From Oasisia sp. SBJ-2009 (Eukaryota; Annelida; Polychaeta; Sabellida; Siboglinidae): a DNA stretch of 64,000 nt. The stretch covers positions 37,221,980-37,285,979 of the forward strand of contig OZ024864.1 in the NCBI GenBank assembly GCA_964017155.1, given 5' to 3'. The position numbers were made by a program, and so were the translations under genes. The stretch's first letter is position 1. The number at the start of each line of letters is the position of its first letter. The notes under the pieces are model-generated. The model had not been told where the DNA came from, did not search any database, and worked only from the letters and a program-made list of their open reading frames with translations. Shown here one piece after another: positions 40,097 through 53,200 of the stretch.

Positions 40097-40600
40097 GTGT
40101 CTCCGTATCCGTCGGATTACCCGTATCCGATACGGATTTTGGCGGTTTTTTGAGTGATACGGCCGTACTCCATTTTGATACGGATTTTAAGTAAATTTAT
40201 GGAGACATTATTTTTACCGCATTATGTATGCGTCACAAAACTACAACACAATGGAATAATTGTTTACTGCTAGTGATTAAGTAAATCGATTCAAAACGAA
40301 CGAGCTAATTCACCGATTAGTTTATTATAGTGCGTAATAGATGCCTTGTGTGCGCCTTGTGACATCTGCTTATTTACCTCGACTCGACGGCATTAAAGTG
40401 ATCTAAAACACAATTAAAAATATGTATACCTGACTCCGTTTTAGCGGGAGTGGTGCAGAATGACATGCCAAACACACACATACGTTTTGAAAAGGCCTTA
40501 ATAATTTAGGCCAGTTAACTGGAAGATCTGATTAGTGATACGGATTGATACGGATTCTTACAGAATGTTAGGTCAAAAATACGGATTGCCATCCCAAACA
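40097..40600. repeat. Possible non-autonomous DNA transposon with CCGTAT/ATACGG-rich ends
   Basis: The left 110 bp and right 80 bp are full of CCGTAT or ATACGGATT copies in opposite orientations around an AT-rich core. The right end, read inward, starts GGGATGGCAATCCGTA, like hAT ends. No convincing target duplication was found. Confidence 0.35.
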
Positions 40601-41439
40601 TGTGGCATGTCTGAGTTTCCCTCATGTAAGAATAGGTCATAACTGTAATTTTGCAATAATCAACACAAGCACCGTGTGAGAATAAAACTGGATGGCTAAA
40701 GGATGTTTTTTTTTATCAGACAATGGATTGCGTTTAATGCAGCCTTATTTTGGGCATAAACATATTATACACTGTGGTAGGAATGTGATAAACATTTGCA
40801 TAGTCCCGCCAAAGTTTGTTAACCACTCATTTCTACAACATATATTATTGTTACAGTCATACATTATCTGTTGTTGTATAAAACAAAACACTACGAATAT
40901 AAACCTCAGCAAACCATACCAATATTCCCCCACCAATAGACACATGCAATTACAGAAAGGTCACAAAGAAGAACCCGTGGCCACCCTAACGTTTATAATG
41001 CATTATGTATATGAATGTACACTTTTAACAAATTAGAATGACCAAGAACTACGTCTAATTATATACCATAGCAAGTATTCGCGGGGGACAGTGAATGGTG
41101 GCGCCGCACTACGGAGCCTCAGTAATCGATGGTAGGTAAGTGTCGCCGCCTATGTTCAATGCTGTAATATTATCACATCACGTGAAACGTCAGCTTTGCA
41201 TCCAACTTTACAATATTCGTAACACCATTCAAATCTATTAGCATTATGCCATTATACGTTGTCATAGAATATGTGTGTCATGGCGACTACGGTTACAACA
41301 GTACGCAGTTATCAGCCTCTACCACTGATCTATATATAACAACTGGATAGGCCGCCAGTGGCAGCTGGCGTACAAAAACATGGCGGCTGCGCGGGAGAGT
41401 GGCGTCAAGTGTCAGCACACACAGGAATGCGGCATTAGC

Positions 41440-41960
41440 CATCCAGTTATATGGTAGCCTCGGTTACCCAGACTCCGTGAGGTGGCAGCACTTTTAGGCC
41501 CCCTCAACTACGCCTGGGACAGTATATATTCTTAAGTTTCTACATCCGGGCAGCCTTACCCCAGAATAGGGTAGAGACGCTGATTGGCTCTCAGGCCAAC
41601 TATGAAATAAAAATTTAAATAACGATATAGTTTTACAAGATAATAATATCATTGGAAAAGTATTCACCATTGAACTTATAGTAACACAACAGTAAGTAAA
41701 AATTCAAATTTACCGTTGTTTATAAAATAAGAATTACGGCAGGATTAACCAGTATCCGTGAGGTGGCAGCATTGTCTAGCCCGACACGGATAGCATACAA
41801 ATTAAATAAGGAAACCTTTTGATTAAATAATGCTGTATTATAAAAACTATTAAAAATTAAACTTATATTAACCCAAAATAAATAGAAATACAAATTTTCA
41901 GTTGTTTATAAAAAAAAATATTACGGCAGTGTCCGTGAGGTGGCAGCATTTTATAGATCA
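41440..41960 (+). repeat. Three-copy degenerate repeat with core TCCGTGAGGTGGCAGCA
   Basis: The core occurs at 41474-41490 (CTCCGTG...), 41755-41770 and 41932-41948. The latter two share about 180 bp of AT-rich flank, including TTACGGCAG just before the core. A related block (CCCTGAGGGGTGGTAGC, then GCGGCCTTACCCCGAATAGG) is at 46590-46700, matching GCAGCCTTACCCCAGAATAGG at 41551-41571. Confidence 0.6.
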
Positions 41961-42725
41961 CGCGGATACCAAACAAAAGCCGGCAAATGTCACCAGACTG
42001 TCTTCTCGGCGTAGTTCCGCAGCCGACCGACAGTCGGTTAAGCGAGACTAGTTATATGGCCACATACCACCAAATGGAGTCGTACGCCATTGCCCATTAC
42101 CCGTAATTTGGCCTAGAGGTGTCAACATTGGCAATCGGCCGCTGATTGAAGCAAAAATGAAGGGGGGTCAGGTTAGAGAGTGGATTGTAGGAGAAAAACA
42201 TATGTCGTTTTCACGAATTATATATATGATATGTGTGAATGGAGGCTACTTAGTTAGTGTCTGAAATTTTCAATAACATTGATCGAAAAACCTGGCGGGA
42301 AATCAAAGAAACGTTACAATGGCCGCCTATGGAAAATCAATTGGTGGTATATACCCATATATAGATCAGTGGCCTCTACATACACACTACGAGACAACCG
42401 GCAAATGGAGAATTGAGGTAATGTAGTACATAATTGTACGACAGGTGGCGCAACGACGTTAAGAATAAAACTAAAAATCCACACATTCTAACATGTACAC
42501 GCGTGTGTGACACTAATATTTATGCAATATAATTATGTGTATTCAATGCACCGCTTCATCGCGACCTATTGTTGTTCCAATAAAGTAAAAAGGTCATCGT
42601 GACATAGTCATAGACTCGGGCTCGAGCCATGGGCATGGCTTCCCGAGGGCGGCCGAGGTGTCACTAGTAGTGCTTCTCAGTCTCAGACGCCACGTTGGCA
42701 AATGCAAACAAAGCATGAACGTTAC

Positions 42726-42807
42726 CTATTTCGTCGCCGTGTCCAGCCGCACACAAAACCTGCAGCAGATCCGGGGACAAGATAAATGGGATTCCTTTCA
42801 GCGGCAT
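42726..42807 (-). CDS. FUOM: Fucose mutarotase, first coding exon only
   Basis: Reading down from the ATG at 42807, the exon encodes 27 residues (MPLKGIPFILSPDLL, then QVLCAAGHGDEI) plus one base, followed by the donor GTAACG. Vertebrate FUOM begins with LKGVPxLLSPELL and GHGDEIV, and the phase-1 end would supply the expected Val. Known: FUOM interconverts alpha and beta anomers of L-fucose in the cytosol for the fucose salvage pathway. The conserved HGDE near the N-terminus contains the catalytic His. Odd: I could not find the following exons (NFP..., RADG...) by eye anywhere downstream on this strand as far as the cytokine gene. They may be short and missed, lie beyond large introns, or be absent, in which case this is a gene fragment. 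Confidence 0.72.
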
Positions 42808-45120
42808 CTTTGCAACTAACGTTAGCGATTATACCAGGGACCATTCACTTCCGACTTCGTAGACGAAGCTCAACTGTCGGGGATTCCCCACTTTACCGTA
42901 AACACACTAATTTTGTCGGGCGGCCCAGAAAATATCTAAAATACGCACTCTAAATACTGGCGGTGTACAGCTCGCAACCCCCGTTCTGACCCCACTATTT
43001 GTGGAGCTATCTAAGTTGTCAGAAAGGGGAGAGACAACAATGTTCAAATAAATAATTAGTTTGAATGTAGCGAGTATTAGAAAACAATTATTTCCCAAGC
43101 CAGAAGGGCCACAACCTAATTAATGCTCCTCTAAATATGCCAAGATGTGTCTAAAGCTACCAACTCAGCGAGAAATTGTCACCAGATGACATTATATGTA
43201 TTCTACAAAATGGTGGAGAGGAATTCAAGTGTTTGCCCAAATAAAAAACAAACATATGCTTGCATTATTTATTTTCATAACATGTGATAAACTATGTACC
43301 ATCAATAGAGATATTATGTATATTTCACAGCATAAAGAATATTTCATTAAACCCTGTACTGTATTAACTCAAAGTATGTTAAAAATATAACAAATCTTAC
43401 ATTCATCATGTAAATATGATAACTGATTGTCGTGTTGCTTCTCTTGTCAACAAATAACACACATTGACAAACTCATTGCACCAAGCAAATACTGTTAATA
43501 TCAACAAGTTAGTATGTGTAATACTTCAACAATAATTAAAATTCACACACCATTCTGCTAGTTGGCAAGTAGAAAACCACTGTATGTTATACAAACTAAC
43601 ATAGCTAAATCATCCTTAACCCTATTAAAAATGTTCTCCTACCAAATTAGTATAGCTCATTTGACAAATGTTCCATCATATTAAAAAGCAACAACGAATA
43701 GTCTTCTAAGACTATAACATTTCCTGATAATATCACATTACAAATAAATTGTTAAATCATGTTACTTAACATTAATAAGTAAATTTTGTATACTTATTAA
43801 TGTTAAGTAACATGATTTGTTGCGGCTGTTTAATGTGACAACATATCAAGTGAGCTGTATTTGGTAGGAAGGCGTCTGCTCCTTTGCCTGGAAATAGACA
43901 GTGTAGTCATTTATGACAGGAAGTCTATTATCTAGAATGGGGATTATTAACATCAAATGGTATTATAGCTAATTCAGCCAGCCTCAACAAAATTGCAAAT
44001 AAGGCTTATTTTGAGACTAGATGTTATCTTTGCCATTTGAACGCATTTTGCAGTGGAAATTTTCAGATTAGAAACATAAAGATCTTAAGAATTTTACAGG
44101 CAATGTACCTTCAACACAATTATTATAGGCTTAAGAAACATTATCTTAAAAAGTAATTCCAAACCTAGGAACAGACACGAGGGTGGGTTGAAATCAGATA
44201 AACAAATACATCAATAGCAACAAAATGGCATCAAATACTGAAGGGAATAAACGCTGTGACCAGGAACAGGATCAGACATAAAGGTGTACGGTCAGACTCA
44301 CAGTGGACTGGACAAGTAGAGTGACCAGAACTGTTTTTCTGAAGAAATTTGGGATGGAAAGATGGCTAGACGAGAGGTTTTAGAAAACAACAGCGACAGA
44401 TGGAGGGAATATGACGGTTACAGAAACCCTGCATTAAAACCAGCCCTACCACAGATATTCTGCAGAGACCAATTTGTTGTTAACAATTTTCCTGTTATTA
44501 CAAGTTTGTTGTGTTGACATCCAAATATAGAACCAAATGTATTTTCTTTTTAAAATACTGCATCATGTCATGGCATGTACATCACTGAAACTGTACATAC
44601 TTCTGGTGTATGCTGAACTAACCAGTATCACAGTTAGATCACAACACACTTTTATATTATTTTATAATTTTACCTACTATTTATCTATATAATCTTTTCA
44701 CATATCTTTATATATTTTTGTTTGTCAACTAAATATTTTCATGCATAAGCAGAGAAACTGTGAGCACTGATGCTGAACAACAGATGTTTATAGCATTTGG
44801 TTAGCAAAGTCTAATAACTATATAGAATATAGTAAAAACTACCTGAGTTAAAAAATACTAACGACAAGCAATTGTTAATTAAGTGAGGTAGTGTAATTAA
44901 TACTTTGTAAACGTATATCTGTTTGTTAAATGCTTCAAACTTCTGGTATCCTGGCTTCTTTCATTAAACACAATTATGTCGACAAAAAGGGTTTCTTACA
45001 AATATTTAGGCTGTTTCACAAGGCCTTCTTCTGAGGTTTAAATATTTCATAGAAACCCATGTTTCTTGTCTAGGTAACTCAAGGTATGTTTGTGAACGCA
45101 CAGTTACACCAATATAATGC
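42808..45120. other. Spacer between the FUOM exon and the ACADSB 3' end
   Basis: AT-rich and CpG-poor from about 43,050. It holds the perfect hairpin at 43.75 kb and should include the ACADSB 3'UTR. No clear poly(A) signal was settled on. Confidence 0.5.
43754..43818. repeat. Perfect 28-bp hairpin with 9-nt loop
   Basis: 43754-43781 is the exact reverse complement of 43791-43818 (arm begins AAATCATGTTACTTAAC). There is no mismatch, so it is recent or maintained. Confidence 0.9.
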
Positions 45121-48100
45121 TCAATTTGCAGAGTGAATCGTTTCATGCTCCATGATCTTTGCTATAGTATTCAACTGCATGTTGCGTGTTCCTTCGTAGA
45201 TTGTTCCTGTAACAACAAACAACAAAACAAAATAGAAACAATAATTACTCTGGCAAAAAGGAAACTGGCTTCATAAACAGTAACATGTCACATGAAAACT
45301 TGCTTTGCTGTACACGACTGTAACTTTTTAGTTTACCTACAAGCTTTGAAAACTCTGAAATGTAAAGATCTTATGTTGGCCTCAAAGGATGGGAAAGAAA
45401 ACAAGTGTTTATATAGATTCTAACCAGCATCAATTCATAGAAATAAAACTAACATTTCTTTATCGATCCAAGATATTTGCAACAATCAGACCCAACAGGT
45501 GCTGATTTTTGATAAATCTGGACATTTAGGATTGATAATGATTAAGTTTGACATTAGATGTATCAACATTATAAAACATATCTCTGTCACCTGTCCGTAG
45601 TTCTGTTGTTTCAGCAAATTGCAGTCAGATTAACATTCTAAACATATCGGAAAACAATCATGTAAATGGGTGTCTTTATAGGTTTACTTTCTATTTCACC
45701 AAGGAGACCAAAAAGGAGACACTTTACCAGCGGCGACTTAAAAACAAATTATCTGGTGTTGTTTTATCACTGACTGGGCCACCCACCAACAACACAATCT
45801 CTGTAGTACTTCTCGACAGGAAACTGTTTGGAGATGCCGACTCCGCCCACTAACTCAACACACTTCCTCGCAGTGACACACGCCACCTGTCAGGGGAACA
45901 AGACAATGTGTCATTTCTGGATATTCGATGGCACGGTTGATTAATTTCTGATATGCTGTGTTAATGTTTTGATTATATTAATTTCGTGTTTTTCCAAGAA
46001 TTGGAAACCACCTACAAAATAAAAAAAAACACCGTAGAATCGCAAATTAATTGTGGAAGATGGCTTTCCAAGTTTGTGAAATGTTGATGCCCCAAGAAAT
46101 TCAAAAGAATGCAGGCAGCAGGCCAAGAGAGTATAGGCATTCATTATGGCAAAAGGGAGTGCAATCCCTTACAGAGTCTGTGACAACTACTGTGTGACAA
46201 CTGGGAGGTAAATAAATGGGTGTCTTTATGCTGAGTTTGCTGTTGAAACAGTGTGTTGCCAATCCGGAACACATTGGAGTAAACATACCATAGACCTGAC
46301 TGTTTAGTCAGTAGCAAATTACACTGGTTGAAATTACATCTGAGAACGACTTTAAGAACTCATAGGGTCTTTGAAAAATGCATATTTTACATAATATAAT
46401 GACTCCATCAATGCAAAGAAGATATAATACTGCCTAACGTATAGACCGTGCCTTCGTTCATGGAATCTGATGTATGTGTTTCAACCCGTTCATTCTCGAA
46501 TAAAAAAAAATTGACAGATGTCTAAAATGTGTGACAGGGAGTGAATCAGATCAACTCTTGGTGCAACGGGTGTGGGTTGAATAGCCTCGATTTCCTAGGC
46601 TCCCTGAGGGGTGGTAGCCTGTTTAGCCTCTCTCATCGCCTGGTAAATTAATGCTATGCCAATGTTGCCACCAGGGCGGCCTTACCCCGAATAGGTGGTG
46701 TAGTTGTATACATACATGCCATGTGGGCACTGTGCAAGCCAGACACCCGTTGTAAAAAAAATCAGTGTGAATCTACAGGATCGCTAGAAGGCGTACTGAT
46801 ACACAACCCAGGCCTGTGATGTAAACACAATACTAATTTATTTTCTCAGGTCATCTTTGAGTTCATTTAGCCTCTGATTTCTATAATAATAATAAGGTTT
46901 ATTTCAGACAAGACGTCCATATATGTATACATAAAATACAATTAAAAAAAAAAACTACAAGTACAATACATATAATACAATCAAAGCAATGAGATCAACG
47001 TAAAAATATAAGTGTAAAATTAAAAAAGTTATGTCTAAATATATGAGGAAATGAATTAAATAAGTTGTAAAAATAAATATAAAATAAAAAAAAAATGATT
47101 CAAAAATAAATACAATACTAATGACATGTGTACAATAAAGACCCCCAGTATGAGTACAAATGGCTCTTAAAATGAATGTCGGTATGAAGGTAATTAATAA
47201 AAAGGATATTATCTGACTGATGAAGACGACATAAAAGACTGAATATTGATGAACGAATGCGTTCATTGAAGGATTTAATATAGTTGGTGGCAAACATAAA
47301 ACTTGCACTACATCTTGAGGGTAAGTTTAGTAAAATTCTGAGGCTATTATTGTATGCGACAGTAATGCTTTTGAGGCTATATTTTTTGAATGTGCACCAA
47401 AGACTAGAAGTATACATAGGAGCACAGTATGCTTGAAATAAAATAATTTTGGTAGAAATATTACAAAGACAAAATTTTCGAGCTAATACATTGGCTTGGG
47501 CATAAAGGCATCTTTTTTGTCTGGCTATGTCGTCATCATCAGTCAGGTTATTGTTGATTATATGACCAAGGTATTTACATTTTGTAGTATAAGGTAATGG
47601 ATGGTTATCGAGATGGATACAATGAAAATGTTTCCTGTCCTGGGATTGGTTGTCAATAACCATACAAAAGGACTTCTTGGCATTATAAGTAATATTGAAC
47701 AATTCGCCATACTTGGCACAACAATCAGTAAGTTTTCTCAAACCAGCAACACTGGGAGAAAAAATACAGAGGTCATCAGCATACATCAAGTGGTTGATTA
47801 AGGTGCCAGCATAAAGACAACCAATATATAATTTGTTTAGATTAACGCTTAAGTCGTCCATGTACACATTGAAAAGATGGGGGGAAAGGATTCCACCCTG
47901 TTTAACACCATTGGAAACAGTAAAAAAGCTAGAAAATCCCTGACACCATCTGATGGTAAATTGTTGGGTACCGTACCAGTGGTATAGAATGCGTACAATA
48001 AAAGCTGGACAGCCACGATCAATTAATTTACCAAATAGCTTGCTGTGGTTAACTTTGTCGAAGGCTTTGGAGGCATCCAACATAGTAACATACATAGAAG

Positions 48101-50052
48101 ACCCATTAGCAATATAGTTTCGAAAAAGTTCTTTTAACAGAAATATGAGCATCTCAGTAGAGTGATGCTTTTTAAATCCGAATTGATTGTCACATGTAAT
48201 GAGAAATGGGATAGCCCTGGATAATATTAATGATTCAAATAGTTTGCTAGCTACTGTGGCAAGGGCAATGGGTCTATAGTTATTATTGTCTGACAAATCA
48301 CCAGATTTATTTTTAATGATAGGAGCTATGATTGTTGTCATCATAGTATCAGGTAAAAAACCATGTATTAACAGACTGCTATACAACAAAGACATAAGAA
48401 TATGTAGTTTTTCGTTAGCATACTTAAAATGTTCATTACTGATATGGTCATAGCCACAGGCTTTACCAACAGGCATATCAATTATTAATTCTTGTAGTTC
48501 TTTAACTTTAACAACCATATTGTCGCTAAGTTGAATATTGCTACAATACATGTCAATCTTATGAATGTGAACAGTAGACTCGGGTACAGAGTTAAGCAGT
48601 GATTGGTAATGTTGAAGCCACATCTATAACTACAAGGCTTATCTATAGCCTGTGTTATCAAATGCTGGATATAACGAATGAATGCGAGGTAATGGGATGC
48701 TGGCAGTTGACGAGAAGTGGACAGGTGCCACCTGGATAATTAGTTCTATAGTTCACCTTTATATATATATATATATATATATACATATATACAGTTGTGC
48801 TATACATATTCCCAGACTACCTCAGCAGCGAAGAACTTGGCCATAGCTGCCTCCTTGACAAAGTCGAGTCCCGCCTCCTTACGTCTCGCTGCGTTGTACA
48901 CCAGGAGGCGAGCAGCCTCTATCTGGGTGCCAAGTTCTGCGACAGTGTGCTGTATGGCCTGAAATATGTTCACATAATTGTTTTATTTTTTATTTAAAAA
49001 GAGAAAATGGCAAAATGTGCATATAAATGGTAAATAACTCAATACCTCTGGAATATCATTCAGGTTTTCATTAAACATTTCAATATTAACATGTAAATGG
49101 CACAATGTACTTTACAAAGGTTTGTAAACTGAGCCGATTTGTTTATATTTTGATTATGGTGATCTTATAATATATACTGATTTATGATATCTACAATATT
49201 AATTTGATTATTTTTATGACACAAAAACCGTTTGTTTTCTTCAAAATACAATCCAGATCTAATATATCACAAAAGATTATGATCACTTTGGGCATTTTTC
49301 ATACAGCCCAATTTAAGACCAGTTTTCTCATGATGTAGACTCTTAACTGTTTGCTCCAGATTTAGCAACAGATTGAAACATACTGAATGCATTTCAGTAA
49401 ATGAGGTATCATTTCAAAGCTTATATTATGTGGAATTAAAAAAATACAAATCTAAATTTTGTAAGTTTATACCATCTTTGTGGTGCCTGGCCGCTAGTGT
49501 TTCTATTTACTACCTGGAAGTCCCATATCTTTTTGTTGAATTGCTTCCTCTCTAGCAGGTAAGGCAGAGTGCTGTCAAGACAACCTTGGGCCATACCTAC
49601 TAACTGGTGACACACAAAGAATGTCAGTGACACAACAGATGTGTTAATGTATTATAATATTATATGGCGACAATCATTAATATACAGTGCCGATGAATTC
49701 AAACATGGTATAGAGTATCTAATGACCATATTTGAAGTAAAATATATATTTTGCAATGTACATTTAGTTGTTTAAGGTGGGAATTACATTACAGTATATG
49801 TAGCGTACGTGTTCAACAGTACAAATATCACGACACTCCTCTTAAGTTGTGAATTCAACTCATAGCACTTTATGAACTCAACTTATAGCACTTCACAAAT
49901 CCATCCTAATGTGATACAATCAAGACTTAACTTTATAATGTTCTATTTAATGGTGTGTGTGTGTGTGTGTGCGTGCGTGTGTGCGTGCGTGTGCATGTGT
50001 GTGCATGTGCGTGTGTGTGTGGGGTGTGTGTGCGTGTGCGTGTGCATGTGCG

Positions 50053-50087
<35 letters not shown>

Positions 50088-50231
50088 CGTGCGTGTGTGT
50101 GTTTGTGTCTCAGATGAAATAAAGAAACCACTGCTACAATACCTATATTCCATTAAATATTATTCACAAACAAAGTGATATCAGCCACCACATAATTAAA
50201 GGGTAACAGATATATCTCTTTACCACCAAAC

Positions 50232-50265
<34 letters not shown>

Positions 50266-53200
50266 GACATCAAGCTCTGCATATGGTTTGTAACCGATGC
50301 ACAATTAGTTTTTTCACTTTAGGCCAAAACTTACCTGCGACCCGATTCCAATGCGACCTTCATTCAACATGCCTATGGCATACTTGTAGCCCATCCCCAC
50401 TTCTCCCAGGATGTTATGTTCAGGAACCTAAACATAAAGAGCTCCTTAAAAGTGGTTCCTCAATTCCACTTTTTGTGTGGGTCATTTCTGATTAACTTTA
50501 CGAAAAAGCAAAATGTGCGACATGCTAGTTCATTTGTGCAGAATTTGAGGTGTTATGCTTACGTTAGTTGTATATGCATGGATTATTGTATTTTATGTGT
50601 GTGAGTTGACCGTTTACCGAGACATTTTTGGGCTGGCAACTATGTTATCCTGCATAAAGGTCTGAGCTCACCTTGACATTTTCAAAGTGGACAGCGCAGG
50701 TGCTGGACGCACGAATGCCCAGTTTGTCTTCGTGTTTGCCGATGGTCAGTCCAGCTGTGTCGTTGTCCACCAGGAAACATGTGATACCACGGTAACCCTG
50801 ACATTTGAACACAGTATTGTATGGACTGAACTGAATGTAACATATGCATGTCAGTTAATTTTTTTTTAAATAATTATATTAATCATAATACTAACGTCAT
50901 AATTTCAGACTGCATTGATAATGGGACATGGTAATTAACAAATGATGTGGCAAAGTCAATTGAAAGTGGGTAAAATAATCTGTTACAAACAAAACATACA
51001 AAGTATAATACTGAGTTGCCATGGCGATGTCTACCTGACTACCTATGGTGTATGGATGTCAATGGTGGCACTTTTATAATACAATATTACACTGCTGTTT
51101 GTTGCTGGGCAACCCATCAGAAATAGCAGGTGTGCAAGTTTTTTAATTACCTGGGTAGTCAATCAATCACTTTACTGTCCTTAAAAAGGATATGCATTGT
51201 ACAACTCATGATCTACAATATATGGGATGGTCACAACAAAATGCAAGTGAATTCCAGATGTATCCACTATAAGAACAGTTCAACCGGTTGACAGCAATAT
51301 GAATCATTTAGCATTCAACATTCTAATGGCCACAGGCACAAAACTCCTGCTATAGCGAGATGTTTTACATTTTATACAACGGTATCTCCTTCGAGACGGA
51401 AGTACATGGAAGAACGTAGAGAGCTGGTGATCAGACTCAGTAGCGACAGCACGAGCTTTCTTCAAAATTGCATGGTCGATTATTTCGGAGAGCATTGGTG
51501 TAGGTAAGCCAATGATCTTGGCGGAAACGTGTGAGATTTTCAGAAGCCTGTTACGGTTTTTCACCGAAAGAACAGGGTAGTAACCAATGCTGCAGTAGGT
51601 TATGAGAGGCTCAATTATACTACGATAAAGACGTAGAAGAAGTAGTGGATCAATGTAGAAAGCTTGTAACTTTCGAAGAACGTGCAGTCACTGCTGAGAC
51701 TTTTTCTGCACGGCTGTAACATGCTTTGTAAATGACAATTTTTCATCTAAGATAACACCGAGGTACTTGAAAGAATCAACCTGTTCCACAGGTTCACCGT
51801 TGATGACAATAGGACTATTGACAGTTCTATTTCGACGGAAGTCAATGCACATTTCTTTGGTTTTGGAAACATTCAGATGTAGAAAATTGTTACTGCACCA
51901 ACTAGAGAAACGTACCACTGAAGAAACATATGACTGGTATGAGGCAAAATCACTCAAAAGAGCGAGCATGGCTGTATCATCAGAAAATCTCACATATTGG
52001 GTAGATGGATCCACACTCCGACAGTCATTTGTATACAAAGTGTACAAAAATGGGCTCAGGACACAACCCTGAGGTGCACCTGTGTTGCTAACAATCACTG
52101 GTGACTTTATGTCACCCACTCGAACACACTGCGGGCGATTACTTGGGAAATTGAAAACCCAGTGAACAAATGCGGCTGGAACTTCTAGTTTCTGTAGTTT
52201 ACCAGTCATGACATGCCTTTGTATTGTATTAAATGCTGAACTGAAATCTATAAATAGGATTCGAGCATAGTTACCAGCTGTCTCCATGTGTTCGAATAGT
52301 TTGTGTAGCATTTAGTGAATCAAGAATGATACATTAGATATAGTTAAACTATATGTAGTTCTGCTGTAAAAAAAATATAATTCTGCGACAGATTAATCCG
52401 GGTAGTTAAATAATTCTTACAGTCTCCAGTGACGCACCTGAAATGGATCTACATCATTTGCCATAACAAGGAATAAAAATTTAAGATGCATTTGGTCAAT
52501 CATGAATTATACACTAGATATAGTTAAGCTGTATCTAGTTCTGCTGTAAAAAAAAATTCTGTAACAGGTTAATCCGGGTAGTTAAAGGATTCTTACTGTC
52601 TCCAATGACTTACCTGAGATGGATCTACATTTGCCATGACAAGGAATATTCCAGCGTGTTCTGCATTGCTGATCCACATCTTCTCTCCGTTCAGACAATA
52701 GTGGTCTCCTTGCTTTGTGGCTGTTGTTTTAAGAGCAAATGCATCAGACCCTGAACTTGGCTCTGACAGGCAGAAACTGCCCACCTACGTACGACAAACA
52801 GTTATCATAAGGCAGTGAGCAACCAAGAAATGGTAGTTACCCTCCAGGGTAGTCAAAGGTTCCTTGTGAATTTGCTATGTCTGAACTCATAATCATTTTG
52901 AAATATTTTTATAAATTGTTTCATCGCCACATAAGGTTGAGTTACCTTAAGTTACAGATATAATTATTGAACTACAATGTATAGTGTTTTCATAATTTAA
53001 CCTAAAAAACTAATTTATTTTTATTATACCAGCTGTTAGAATAATATACGGAAGTATAATTATTTGTAACTTTTACGGGATTGTCATTATGTATGCTAAG
53101 TAAGTCATGACTTTTAACTGCTTTTGAATAAAAATAATTGGAAACCAACTCAGGTGTGCATCAAAATAAAATGGGGTAATTTAAGTATTTAACATGAAAT

